Shown here: positions 53,628-61,918 of the stretch, one piece after another
Position numbering within the stretch: the stretch's first letter is position 1
How the letters are laid out: every line of letters starts with the position of its first letter
Source: Paractinoplanes polyasparticus
Lineage (GTDB): Bacteria; Actinomycetota; Actinomycetes; Mycobacteriales; Micromonosporaceae
NCBI RefSeq assembly: GCF_019710575.1
Contig: NZ_JAHWFK010000001.1
Span: forward strand, 620,001-684,000
DNA: 64,000 nucleotides
Direction of reading: 5' to 3'
Program-made: the position numbers and the translations under genes
The notes under the pieces: model-generated
Told to the model about the DNA's origin: nothing
Databases searched by the model: none
What the model saw: only the letters and a program-made list of their open reading frames with translations

Positions 53628-53667
53628 GTAGACAAGCTGTCCATTTAAAAGTAGACGCCTTGTCCAT
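53628..53667. promoter_or_regulatory. two 17-bp operator-like boxes between SDR and tetR genes
   Basis: GTAGACAAGCTGTCCAT (53628-53644) and GTAGACGCCTTGTCCAT (53651-53667) share 13 of 17 bases and lie 23 bases apart, about two helical turns. Each is a partial palindrome. The second touches a -10-like TATACT (53667-53672) just before the tetR start. This is the layout of autoregulation by a TetR repressor. Confidence 0.65.
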
Positions 53668-53678
53668 ATACTGCAAGG

Positions 53679-54281
53679 GTGAGTGACCTGCAGAACGGGC
53701 TCCGGCGCGGCCGCGGCCGCCGTCCCGCCGAGGCCGTCCGCGCCGCCGCCCTGACCGCGGCCGGCGAGATGCTGTTCGAGAGCGGCCTGGCCGGCCTGAC
53801 CTTCGACAAGATCGCGCAGCGGGCCGGCGTCAGCAAGATGACCCTGTACAAGTGGTGGCCCTCCCCCGGCGCGCTGGCCTTCGAGGCCTACTCGGCGGCC
53901 GTCGAGCACCGGCTGGCCTTCGAGGACACCGGCGACATCGAGCGCGACCTGCGCAGTCAGCTGCATTCCTTCGTACGCCTGCTGACCGCCGACCGCGGCG
54001 GCCCGGTGATCGCCGCCCTGGTCGGCGCTGCCCAGCACGACCCCGACCTGGCCGCCGTGCTGGCCGAGCAGTACACCGTCCCGCGACGCACCCTGGCCGT
54101 GGAACGCCTGCGCCGGGCCCAGCAGGCCGGCCAGATCGCCCCCGACGTCGACCTTCAGGTGATCATCGATCAGCTCTGGGGCGCCTGCTACCACCGCCTC
54201 CTGATGCCGGCCGAGCCCCTGACGCTCCCTTTCGTCGATGCCCTGCTGCGCAACCTGCTGCGCGGCATCACTCAGAAATAG
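53679..54281 (+). CDS. TetR family transcriptional regulator
   Basis: The 200-residue protein has a TetR N-terminal DNA-binding domain (LTFDKIAQRAGVSKMTLYKW) after a basic RRGRGRRPAEA tail, and a helical C-terminal ligand domain of the TetR_C (AefR-like) type. The GTG start lies 6 bases after a TATACT -10 element, suggesting a leaderless transcript. It is divergent from the SDR gene and the intergenic region contains two matching operator boxes, so it probably represses both. Confidence 0.88.
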   Translation: MSDLQNGLRRGRGRRPAEAVRAAALTAAGEMLFESGLAGLTFDKIAQRAGVSKMTLYKWWPSPGALAFEAYSAAVEHRLAFEDTGDIERDLRSQLHSFVRLLTADRGGPVIAALVGAAQHDPDLAAVLAEQYTVPRRTLAVERLRRAQQAGQIAPDVDLQVIIDQLWGACYHRLLMPAEPLTLPFVDALLRNLLRGITQK

Positions 54282-54300
54282 AGCGCGCAGCGCCGACCCG

Positions 54301-54322
54301 GCGGCTGCCACGTGTCAGCCGC
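54301..54322. terminator. short hairpin between convergent tetR and MFS genes
   Basis: GCGGCTG pairs with CAGCCGC over 7 bases with an 8-base loop. It overlaps the last codons of the MFS gene and sits between two convergent stops. No T-run is present, so the call is tentative. Confidence 0.4.
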
Positions 54323-55709
54323 TGACGGCAACGGTGTCGGGGGCCTGTGTGTAGCGCTTGCTCAGGCGGCGGTAGGGGCGGCTTCGCAGGGCGATGACGG
54401 TGGCGATCAGGCCGGCTATTCCGGTGAGGACGAAGACCAGCGCCAGGCCGCGGGCAGGGCCGGTGCCGAACCAGTCGCCGATCAGGCGGGCCCCGGCGCC
54501 GTCGGTCATGTACGGGATGAAGACGAACTGGGCGACCGGGGCGATCAGGAACGCCGTCAAGGGTGACGCCGCCTGTTCGACGCTCTGGGCGAAGCCGAAC
54601 ACGCGGCCCTGACGCTCGTAGGGGACGACCTTCTGCAGGATCGTCTGCTCGGCGGCCTCGGCGTACGGCACCACCAGCATGTACAGGTACAGGCCGACGG
54701 TCAGCCAGACGACCGAGTCGCGCAGGGGGAAGAGCAGGGTCACCGTCCAGCAGACGATGTTGATCAGCAGGAGGAGGCGGACCGGGTTGCGGCCCAGGCC
54801 GGTCCGCGAGATCAGCAGGCCGCCGACGATGAACCCCGTGCTCAGGACGCCCCACAGCAGACCCCAGCCCTGCACCGACATCATCGACAGGCCGTACGCG
54901 TCGAGCAGCGCCATGAAGATGCCGCCGAGCAGGTTGTTGAAGGCCGAGAAGATGATCAGCGCGGTCAGGCCGGGCACCTGGGCGATGACCCGTATCGTGC
55001 CGCGGAGGTCGATGTTGCTGACGGTGGCGTCGCCGGAGGCGGGCTCGCCGGTTGCCGCCGTGACCTTCGCGGGCTGGGCGGGCGCTGCGGCTGCCTCGGT
55101 CAGGCCGGTCGGGACCCGTACGAGACCCAGGTGCACGATCGACAGGCCGAGCACGACCAGGGCCACCACGAGCACCCAGAACATGCCGCCCAGCGCCACC
55201 AGCAGGCCGCTGATCACCGAGGTGACCAGGAACGACACCCCGGAGGCGGTGCCGACCAGGCCGTTCGCGCGGTCCCGCGTGTCCTCCTCGATGAGCGCCG
55301 TCACCATCGTGGGCAGGGCGATCGTACGGATGTTGCCCGCGATGACCCCGACCATGAGCAGCACGATCAAGATCCAGAGGGTCACGCTCGCCGGGTCCCG
55401 GAACTCCTCGCGCGGGGTCACCTGGTAGAGGACCAGCGCCACCACGTACAGCGTCAAGGACACCCCGGCCGAGATCTGCATCATCAGCTTCTTGGGGCGG
55501 TGGTCGACCAGGCTGCCGAACCAGATGCCGGTCAGAGCGGTGAGGACCAGGAAGATGCCCGAGATGACGCCGGTGGCGAAGACCGAGCGGGTTTCGATGT
55601 ACGTGTAGAAGGTGATCGCGAACCAGACCGTGAAGTTGGTGACCGACACGAGCAGGGTGTTGACCAGCAGTTGGTAGAAGACGCGCACATGACCTTGGAT
55701 GACCCCCAT
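54315..55709 (-). CDS. MFS transporter
   Basis: The 464-residue protein has twelve membrane helices with a long cytoplasmic loop (about residues 205-235, Ala/Pro-rich, then NIDLRGTIRVIAQVPG) between helices 6 and 7. It resembles the macrolide-efflux/enterobactin-exporter-like (MFS_3) group: GIWFGSLVDHRPKKLMM in loop 2-3 and VVPYERQGRVFGFAQSVEQA in loop 10-11. The substrate is unknown and no resistance role can be assigned. It is convergent with the TetR gene. Confidence 0.87.
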   Translation of the reverse strand: MGVIQGHVRVFYQLLVNTLLVSVTNFTVWFAITFYTYIETRSVFATGVISGIFLVLTALTGIWFGSLVDHRPKKLMMQISAGVSLTLYVVALVLYQVTPREEFRDPASVTLWILIVLLMVGVIAGNIRTIALPTMVTALIEEDTRDRANGLVGTASGVSFLVTSVISGLLVALGGMFWVLVVALVVLGLSIVHLGLVRVPTGLTEAAAAPAQPAKVTAATGEPASGDATVSNIDLRGTIRVIAQVPGLTALIIFSAFNNLLGGIFMALLDAYGLSMMSVQGWGLLWGVLSTGFIVGGLLISRTGLGRNPVRLLLLINIVCWTVTLLFPLRDSVVWLTVGLYLYMLVVPYAEAAEQTILQKVVPYERQGRVFGFAQSVEQAASPLTAFLIAPVAQFVFIPYMTDGAGARLIGDWFGTGPARGLALVFVLTGIAGLIATVIALRSRPYRRLSKRYTQAPDTVAVSG

Positions 55710-55792
55710 GGCGTCGACCTTATGACTTCAAGCACGCTTCAGGTCCACCGCGCGGGGTGTGAGACTGGGGTGCTCCGCGTGAGGGAGGGGAC

Positions 55793-56722
55793 ATGTTCGA
55801 CCACTTCGTGGTCTCCGTTGTGGTTTGTCCGGTGCTGGTGGCCCTGGCGGTCCGGTGGCTGGCCGACCGGCTGCGCCCGGAGGCTGCGGTCACCGTCCTG
55901 GTCCTCTCGATCGTCACCGCCTCGGCCGCCTGCCTGGTCAGCCTGGCCGCGTTCGCCCTCAAGGCCGTGGCCGAGGTGCACGCGGTCGGGCTCTGGCTGG
56001 GTTACTCGGACGCGGTCGTGCGAGCCGACACCGAACGCGAGCCGTGGGTGTCCGTCCTGTCGGCGTCGCTGTTCGTGGCCGCCGTCGCCGGCCTGGTCCG
56101 TGTCTGGCGCCTGCACCGGCGCGAGATGAACGTCACCCGCGAGTTCCGGGGCCTGCCCGTCGACGCCGACCGGGTCACGATGATCGACGACGCGCGGGTG
56201 GAGGCGTTCGCCGTGCCCGGCCCGCCCGGCCGGGTCGTGGTGACCACCGGCATGCGGTCGGTCCTCGACGACCAGCAGTACGGTGCTCTGCTGGCCCACG
56301 AGCGAGCCCACCTCGAATCCCGGCACCACGCTCTGGTGCTGTTCGCTCGGCTGGCCGCGGCCGTGCATCCGGTCTTCTGGGGACTGACCAGGCGCATCGA
56401 CTTCCTGGTCGAGCGGGCCGCCGACGAGCGCGCGGCCGAACAACTCGGCGACCGCCGCGTGGTGGCCCGCGCGATCGGCGCCGCCGCCCGAAGCGCCTCG
56501 GAGGCCCGGCTCGGCCTGTCGATGGCGCCCGGCCGGCGCGACCTGCGCGGCGCCGGCGTGGTCCCCCGCCGGGTGGCGTCGCTGCTCGCGCCTCGCTACG
56601 CCGCCCGCCTGATGACGCTGGTCGCCGTGCCGGTCGCCGTCGCCGCCGGCTCGGTAATCTGGACCGGCGAGTGCGTGGCCGACCTCGGTCAACTGCTCTA
56701 CGCAGCGGGCATGCTGCACTGA
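55793..56722 (+). CDS. M56 family (BlaR1-like) metallopeptidase
   Basis: The 309-residue protein has two to three N-terminal helices, then the zinc motif AHERAHLESRHH (H169-E-x-x-H173), followed by AVHPVFWGLTRRIDFLVERA with the third ligand region, and a last helix near residue 285. In such systems the peptidase usually partners a BlaI-type repressor, but none is next to it. A strong GAGGGAGGGG site precedes the ATG. An SprT-like gene follows 23 bases after its stop. Confidence 0.85.
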   Translation: MFDHFVVSVVVCPVLVALAVRWLADRLRPEAAVTVLVLSIVTASAACLVSLAAFALKAVAEVHAVGLWLGYSDAVVRADTEREPWVSVLSASLFVAAVAGLVRVWRLHRREMNVTREFRGLPVDADRVTMIDDARVEAFAVPGPPGRVVVTTGMRSVLDDQQYGALLAHERAHLESRHHALVLFARLAAAVHPVFWGLTRRIDFLVERAADERAAEQLGDRRVVARAIGAAARSASEARLGLSMAPGRRDLRGAGVVPRRVASLLAPRYAARLMTLVAVPVAVAAGSVIWTGECVADLGQLLYAAGMLH

Positions 56723-56745
56723 ACCGTGAAACTGGAGCAACGGAC

Positions 56746-57432
56746 GTGGACGTGGCCGAAGCGAGGGAACTCGCCACCGACCTGATGAACAAGCACGGTC
56801 TGACCGGCTGGCGCCTGATCTTCGACAACGCCCGCACCCGGGCCGGGGTGTGCCGCTACGACCGGAAGCAGATCGGCCTCTCCCGGGTCCTGACCGCCCT
56901 GCACTCCGCCGAGCAGGTGACCGACACGATCCTGCACGAGATCGCCCACGCGCTGACCGGCCCAGGCCACGGCCACGACCGGGTGTGGCGCGCTACCGCG
57001 AAACGCCTCGGCTGCTCACCGACGCGGTGCATACCCGCGGACGCGCCCCGGGTCGAGGGCGCCTGGGAGGGAAGCTGCCCGGCCGGCCACCGGGTGACGG
57101 CCCACCGGCAGCCCATCCGGGTCCGTTCCTGCCCGAACTGTTCCCCCGGCTTCGACCTGGCCGCCCGCTACACCTGGACCCGCAGCGGCCGTCCGGCGCC
57201 GATGCACCCTCGCTACGAGAGTGAACTGGCCCGCCTGCTGCAGCAACCCCCGCCACAGGCAGCAGCGCCGGTCCGGGTCGGCGAGCGGGTCCGGCTGACC
57301 GGCGCCGGCAAGTACCACGGCCTCACCGGCACCGTCCTGAAGCGGGGACGCAGCCGCTACCAGGTACGGACAGCGGTGGGTCTGCTGAGCGCACCCTTCA
57401 CCGCAGTGCAACCTCTGACGACGGACGCTTAG
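56746..57432 (+). CDS. SprT-like zinc metalloprotease domain protein
   Basis: The 228-residue protein has the SprT-like motif ILHEIAHALTGPGHGHD, with HExxH at residues 64-68 and a further histidine. A zinc-ribbon-like part follows with CPAGH, VRSCPNC and FDLAARYTW, and a C-terminal KOW/SH3-like strand region (GKYHGLTGTVLKRGRSRYQV). SprT-domain proteins cleave DNA-crosslinked or aggregated proteins. The GTG start follows a TGGAG site. It is downstream of and probably cotranscribed with the M56 peptidase. Confidence 0.8.
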   Translation: MDVAEARELATDLMNKHGLTGWRLIFDNARTRAGVCRYDRKQIGLSRVLTALHSAEQVTDTILHEIAHALTGPGHGHDRVWRATAKRLGCSPTRCIPADAPRVEGAWEGSCPAGHRVTAHRQPIRVRSCPNCSPGFDLAARYTWTRSGRPAPMHPRYESELARLLQQPPPQAAAPVRVGERVRLTGAGKYHGLTGTVLKRGRSRYQVRTAVGLLSAPFTAVQPLTTDA

Positions 57433-57582
57433 CAGCGCCGCGGGATTCACCCCACAGCCATCGACGCCGGTATCGACGATGGGCGCGGCCAAGGCGACCC
57501 ATCCCTTCGCCCGCCGCACGGTCCGACGCGTCGCCAACTCGACACACCGCGGGGGTTGTGGAAAGCCTGTCGAGGGAGTCAC

Positions 57583-58617
57583 ATGGATGTTCCTTCTCCC
57601 CGGCAGGACGCATGGATGCGAAACCCTGACATTGCGATCGACGTCGAATGCGCCGATGCGTTTGCCCGCCCGGCCGACGTCCTTGCGCTGAAGTACGCGC
57701 AATACGGCTACGGCGTGGATCGCGCGGCCGCGACGCGTCTGACGCTGGACGACGATCGGCTACCCGCTGTGGGTGAGCACCTCGTTGTTCAAAGCCGTGG
57801 CCGGTTGTTGGCGCGCACCGTGCTGTTCCTGGGCGTGCCTCCGATCGAGGATTTCGACTACCGGGACATCCGCAGCATCGGCGAGCGGGCGCTTACCGTG
57901 GCCGCCGCGGAATGCCCCGAGGCCCGGGACATTGTCATGACCATCCATGGTCCCGGTTTCGGCCTGGACGAGGCCGAGGCGTTCGAATCGCAGCTCGCCG
58001 GTGTCTTCGACGCGTTGACCGCGCGCACAATGCCGGCGGCCCTTCGATCGGTCGTCTTCGTCGACCGCGACGAACGCCGGGCCGAACGGCTACGAGCGGC
58101 CCTCCGGCGCATCGTCCCCTCGCACAGCGTCTCGGCCCGCTCCCCGTTCGCCACCCCGGGCATCGCTTCGCGGACGGCTCGCCATCTGCGTTCGGTCGGC
58201 TATGACACGTCACAGAAGGAGCGCGCCTTCGTGGCCATGCCGTTCGCCGACGAGTTCATCGACGTCTTCCACTTCGGCATCGCGGATCCGATCCGGCGGA
58301 CCGGGCTGATCTGCGAACGCATGGACGAGGTTCAGTTCGTCGGCGACGTCGTGGCCAAGATGACTTCGAAGATCGCGGACGCGCGAGTGGTCGTGGCCGA
58401 CCTGACCGGGGCCAATCCGAACGTCTACCTGGAAGTCGGCTACGCGTGGGGGCGCAACGTGCCCACGGTGTTGCTGTGCCGGGACTCGGACGAGGTCAAG
58501 TTCGACGTTCAAGGCCATCGGTGCCTGCGCTACAAGAACATCAAGGACCTCGCCGACCAACTGGGCGACACGCTCACGGCGCTGGTCGGCCCGGCCGTCG
58601 TGCAGCGCGGCGCCTGA
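57583..58617 (+). CDS. two-domain protein: M17-N/macro-like domain + deoxyribosyltransferase/TIR-like domain
   Basis: The 344-residue protein has an N-terminal domain (about 15-180) with ADVLALKYAQYGYGVD, TVLFLGVPPIEDFDYRDIRS and MTIHGPGFGLDEAEAFESQL, resembling the leucyl-aminopeptidase N-terminal (macro-like) fold. The C-terminal domain (about 210-335) has KERAFVAMPFADEFIDVFHF and VVADLTGANPNVYLEVGYAW, the N-x-x-E-x-G motif (E284) of nucleoside 2-deoxyribosyltransferase and TIR-like NAD/nucleotide-cleaving enzymes. Several related domains act in antiphage defence. It lies next to a likely integration site. The ATG has a GAGGGAG site. Function and substrate are inferences. Confidence 0.7.
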   Translation: MDVPSPRQDAWMRNPDIAIDVECADAFARPADVLALKYAQYGYGVDRAAATRLTLDDDRLPAVGEHLVVQSRGRLLARTVLFLGVPPIEDFDYRDIRSIGERALTVAAAECPEARDIVMTIHGPGFGLDEAEAFESQLAGVFDALTARTMPAALRSVVFVDRDERRAERLRAALRRIVPSHSVSARSPFATPGIASRTARHLRSVGYDTSQKERAFVAMPFADEFIDVFHFGIADPIRRTGLICERMDEVQFVGDVVAKMTSKIADARVVVADLTGANPNVYLEVGYAWGRNVPTVLLCRDSDEVKFDVQGHRCLRYKNIKDLADQLGDTLTALVGPAVVQRGA

Positions 58618-58621
58618 GGCA

Positions 58622-59596
58622 TCAGGCCGACGTCCAGAACAGGGCTCGGGCGAACTGGGCGTAGAGACCCTTGGGGTGGGCTCGGAACAGGGGTTCGGTG
58701 CCGAAGAGGACGGCCCGGCTGCCGGCGGCGGTCGTGCCGGAGATCACCGATGCCTGGCCCGCGGCCTGGTCGGGGCCGGCGACGCCGGGCGACGTGGGCT
58801 GCCAATGGCCGGCGACCAGGGGGTCCGTCGCCGCGTAGCGCTGTTCGACGTTGAAGCCGGTGCCGGTGAACCAGAGCGGCGAGTAGACGAAGGAGTTCGG
58901 CAGGGAGCCGGCGCCGACCACCGGGCCCGGGTTGTCGACGGCCACCACGCCGTTCGCGTCGCCGCGGCCGGTGACTGCGGTGGCGGGCAGCAGGGCGGCT
59001 GCGGTGTTGAAGGCGGCCCCGGTGGCGCCTCTGGTCACCACGCCGCCGCCCGCGGCCAGGAAGGCGTCGACCGTGGCCCTGCCGGTGGCGTTCAGCTGGG
59101 TGTAGTTGAGGCCCGACGAGACGATCAGCGTGTCGACGCCGGTGAGCGTGGCGCCGCCGTTGAGCAGGGCGGTCGAGACCGGCTGCACGTCGAAACCCAT
59201 CTCCCGCAGGACGAACAGCTCGTCGGCGGCGACCGCGGCGGCCAGGGCCGGCTTGGCGAAGGGAGCGCCGGCGGGGGCACGGCGAGCGGCCTCGAAGCGT
59301 ACGCCGTGAAGGTCGGCCACCTCCTCGGCCTGGCGCCGTGCCGAGGCCGGAACCACGACCGTGGCCGCTCCGGTCCGGGTCAGCTTGATGTTCCGGTCGA
59401 GCAGGGCGTTCACAGCCCGTACGTCGGAGCCGTCGCTCAGGGTGAGGGCGAGATCCTGACCCCGACCGGCGGTGACCGTGCCGGTGCCGGTGGCGGCCGA
59501 CACCGGCACGGAAGCGACCCGAGGCGCGGCGAAGCGGCTGATGTCGACGGGGGCACCCCAGAGCAGGCGGTGGCTCCAGCCGGAGATGTCGTACAT
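58622..59596 (-). pseudogene. C-terminal remnant of an M14-type carboxypeptidase-like protein
   Basis: The 324 residues starting MYDISGWSHRLLWGAPVD match the far end of long actinobacterial M14 zinc-carboxypeptidase-type secreted proteins (the glutamine-amidotransferase-like C-terminal region, with LIVSSGLNYTQLN and the late VLFGTEPLFRAHPKGL). The peptidase domain, signal peptide and zinc ligands are missing, and an in-frame stop occurs 14 codons upstream of the ATG, within the palindromic site at 59613-59636. I read it as the 3' part of a gene split by the adjacent integrated element. A stand-alone start at the ATG is possible but unlikely to give a functional enzyme. Confidence 0.65.
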
Positions 59597-59612
59597 CTTC
59601 AGGGAGCAGATT

Positions 59613-59636
59613 CTGACCTGCGAAGATGCAGGTCAG
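59613..59636. other. candidate attachment core (attL) of the integrated element
   Basis: CTGACCTGC, the six-base spacer GAAGAT, and GCAGGTCAG form a perfect inverted repeat with 9-bp arms. That geometry (two recombinase arms around a 6-8 bp overlap) is the core site of tyrosine recombinases. It lies 94 bases before the integrase start and 17 bases from the truncated carboxypeptidase gene. The matching attR would be outside the window, so the identification is an inference. Confidence 0.5.
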
Positions 59637-59730
59637 CCCTGGTGATCTCGACCGTGTACGACCAAACAGAGTCCAGGAATGACCGTGTGGATGCATCCAG
59701 GGATGCAGTCGTTTCCGGTAGCGTCCCCGC

Positions 59731-61122
59731 ATGGCGACGATCCAACGGCGCGGCGACGCTTACCGAGTGTGGTGGAGGCTCGGCGGGTCCAGCGCCGGCG
59801 CCGCCCAGTCGTGCACCTTCCGCGGGCCAACCCCTGAGGATGCCCTCGAGGTGGCCGAGCTCGCCCACGAGTTGCTGAAGGCCCGCAACCATGACATGAC
59901 CCGCCCCGAGCTGTACGCCGCCATCCTCGGTGAAGACACCGGCGCCAGCTCGGCGACGCCGACGGTGAAGCAGTGGGTCGACACGTGGCTAGCCGAGCTG
60001 GGAAACCGGGCCGACCTGGACCCTGAATCGATCCGCCGCTACCGGCGCGACCTCATGTTGCGGGTGGTCCCGTGGATGGGGCACCTGCGCGTGTCCGATG
60101 TCACCCCGGACACGATCAAGCAATGGGTGGGATGGGTATCCGCCCAGCGGGCCACCAAGGGCAGCCGCAACAAAGTCCTCACCGACCGGACAATCTCGGC
60201 TCAGACCGTTCGGAACATCTTCGACACGCTGCACCACTGCCTCGGAGCTGCTGTTCCCCGCTGGATCGCGGTGAACCCTGCGGCCCGGCCCGCAGGCGCG
60301 CGCCGGAACCCGGCGGGTTTGCCGAAGGTGGAGAAGCACGACGCCATCTATTTGACTCATGAGGAACGCGAGCTGATCCTCGCGCACTGCCGGCCGCTGG
60401 TCCGCAGCATGATGCTGGCGGCCCTGGCGACGGGGATGCGGATCGGTGAGTTGATTGCGTTGCGGGTCGAGGACGTTCATCTGCACGGGGCGGGTGGGGT
60501 GGTGAAGGTGCGCCGGACACTGAAGTCCGGGCCGCGCCGGGGCGGTCGACGGTTCGGGCCGCCGAAGTCTGCTGCTGGGCGCCGGGACATCACCGTCGGG
60601 GTTACCGGTTCGCGGGTGCTGCGGGAACAGGTAGCCGGGAAGCGTCCGGCCGATCACGTGTTCACGGCGCCACAAGGCGGGATCTGCGATCCGTCGACGT
60701 TGCGGAACAACTACTGGCGTCAGGCGATCGCGGCGGCGCAGCGGTGTGCTGAGCATCCCCCACCGGAGCCACCGAAGCCGTCCAAGGGGGTGCGCCGGCA
60801 CCTGCGGGTGGATGAGGTGTCGACGTGCGCGTGCGAGTCACGGCTGCACCGGACGCCCAGGTTCCACGATCTTCGGCACAGTCATGCTTCGGACCTGATC
60901 GGGGCGGGCTGGTCGGCGAAGAAGATCCAAGTGCGGTTGGGTCACAGCAACTACTTGTTGACCATGAACACCTATGGTCATCTGTTCAACACCGGCGACG
61001 AGGGCGAGTTGCACGCAGTGGACACACTGCTGCTGCCGGACCGCCCGGTTACTGCTGCTCGGCGCGAGCCTGCGCGATCAGTTCATCGGCGTACTGCTCG
61101 CCGACGCGTTGCTGCTCGATGA
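59731..61122 (+). CDS. tyrosine-type site-specific integrase
   Basis: The 463-residue recombinase has an arm-type N-terminal domain (1-75), a SAM-like core-binding domain (about 80-190) and a catalytic domain with R237 (GMRIGELIALR), H379-D-L-R382 (FHDLRHSHAS), H405 (RLGHSNY) and the nucleophile Y415 (MNTYGHLF). A cysteine-containing insert (RCAEHPPPEP and STCACESRLHR) before the HxxR box is typical of actinophage integrases and may bind zinc. It integrates the element by strand exchange at att sites. The 3' end overlaps the convergent repressor gene by 74 bases. Confidence 0.93.
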   Translation: MATIQRRGDAYRVWWRLGGSSAGAAQSCTFRGPTPEDALEVAELAHELLKARNHDMTRPELYAAILGEDTGASSATPTVKQWVDTWLAELGNRADLDPESIRRYRRDLMLRVVPWMGHLRVSDVTPDTIKQWVGWVSAQRATKGSRNKVLTDRTISAQTVRNIFDTLHHCLGAAVPRWIAVNPAARPAGARRNPAGLPKVEKHDAIYLTHEERELILAHCRPLVRSMMLAALATGMRIGELIALRVEDVHLHGAGGVVKVRRTLKSGPRRGGRRFGPPKSAAGRRDITVGVTGSRVLREQVAGKRPADHVFTAPQGGICDPSTLRNNYWRQAIAAAQRCAEHPPPEPPKPSKGVRRHLRVDEVSTCACESRLHRTPRFHDLRHSHASDLIGAGWSAKKIQVRLGHSNYLLTMNTYGHLFNTGDEGELHAVDTLLLPDRPVTAARREPARSVHRRTARRRVAAR

Positions 61123-61522
61123 TTACCGCGCGCACGATCTTGGCTTTCTGTGCGTCGGTGAGGCTGGGGTCGTTCATGATCCGGATAAGAGTGGTGTCGG
61201 CAGAGTCGTGACTGATGAAGGTCCCCCGCTTCGGGGCGCTTTCGGCGGGTGAGGCTGTTACAGGCTCGCCACCGTCGAGGATGATCCGGATGGCGCCGCG
61301 TGCCCATTGGAGGGTGTCTTCGATGCCGGCGTAGTTGGTTTCGGCGGTACGCCTGGTGGCTTCCTCCAAGCCGATCCAGGTGTCGCGGGCGACGCGAGTC
61401 TGTGCTGCTGCGGCTCGGACGCTCAAGCCCAGCTCAAGGCGTCGGGTGCGAACTGCATCGGCTAGACGGCGGCGGTTGTCGGCGTCTTGGGGGGTGGTGT
61501 CAGCGGCGCTCACGGTGCCCAT
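61049..61522 (-). CDS. phage-type XRE repressor
   Basis: The 157-residue protein has an N-terminal helix-turn-helix (RLADAVRTRRLELGLSVRAA then QTRVARDTWIGLEEATRR), followed by TNYAGIEDTLQWARGAIRII, a pattern characteristic of actinophage immunity-type regulators. The C-terminal half is helical and may dimerise. It is convergent with and overlaps the integrase gene and divergent from the Cro-like gene, so it probably acts on the region between them. The ATG at 61522 has a GGGGA site upstream; a GTG at 61513 is possible. Confidence 0.8.
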   Translation of the reverse strand: MGTVSAADTTPQDADNRRRLADAVRTRRLELGLSVRAAAAQTRVARDTWIGLEEATRRTAETNYAGIEDTLQWARGAIRIILDGGEPVTASPAESAPKRGTFISHDSADTTLIRIMNDPSLTDAQKAKIVRAVIIEQQRVGEQYADELIAQARAEQQ

Positions 61523-61612
61523 CTTGTCAGTCCCCGTTCGTCTCACAAAGTCTAACCCGATCTAGAACGGTATAGATACTGGTCGAACTAGGCCACGTTA
61601 GCATGTCGCGGG

Positions 61613-61641
61613 TTGTCGAGAGTTGTCTTGTTCGGTAGGGT
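61613..61641 (+). promoter_or_regulatory. promoter of the early (Cro-like) operon
   Basis: TTGTCG (61613-61618), 17 bases, then TAGGGT (61636-61641) resembles a sigma-70-type promoter in a divergent immunity region. The first gene starts 8 bases after the -10, so the transcript would be nearly leaderless. The surrounding 126 bases between the divergent repressor and Cro-like gene are lower in GC than the host DNA and are the likely operator zone. Confidence 0.5.
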
Positions 61642-61648
61642 TCTTTGC

Positions 61649-61918
61649 ATGCCGAAGGACACCACAGCTGAACCGGCTGGCGTTGAGATCGACGGCGTCA
61701 AGCTCCGCATCAAGCGCAAGTACAGCGGCCGGACCATGGCTGACCTTGCGGCGCAGTGCGGTGTTCACGTCACCCACGTCAGCCTCCTCGAACGAGGCAA
61801 ACGCAACCCGAGCCCACCGCTGTTCGTCCGCCTGTGCGATGCGCTCGCCATCCCCGCGGACGAGCGCTACACGCTGCTCACCAAGGACGCCCAGCGCAGA
61901 GTCAAGGCCGCGGCATGA
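61649..61918 (+). CDS. Cro-like XRE HTH protein
   Basis: The 89-residue protein is one helix-turn-helix domain: SGRTMADLAAQCGVHVTHVS then LLERGKRNPSPPLFVRLCDA. It is divergent from the repressor, the position of Cro in temperate phages. The ATG at 61649 gives a natural length; an upstream GTG/ATG extension lies across the promoter. Its stop overlaps the next gene by ATGA. Confidence 0.8.
   Translation: MPKDTTAEPAGVEIDGVKLRIKRKYSGRTMADLAAQCGVHVTHVSLLERGKRNPSPPLFVRLCDALAIPADERYTLLTKDAQRRVKAAA

Noticed and set aside
59613..59636. Reading the palindrome as a simple terminator of the truncated gene
   Set aside because: It lies upstream, not downstream, of the minus-strand fragment, has no T-run, and shows recombinase-core geometry close to the integrase.
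59597..59730. A tRNA gene as the integration site
   Set aside because: No cloverleaf, CCA-like 3' end or GGTTCGAATCC-type T-arm was found next to the integrase.
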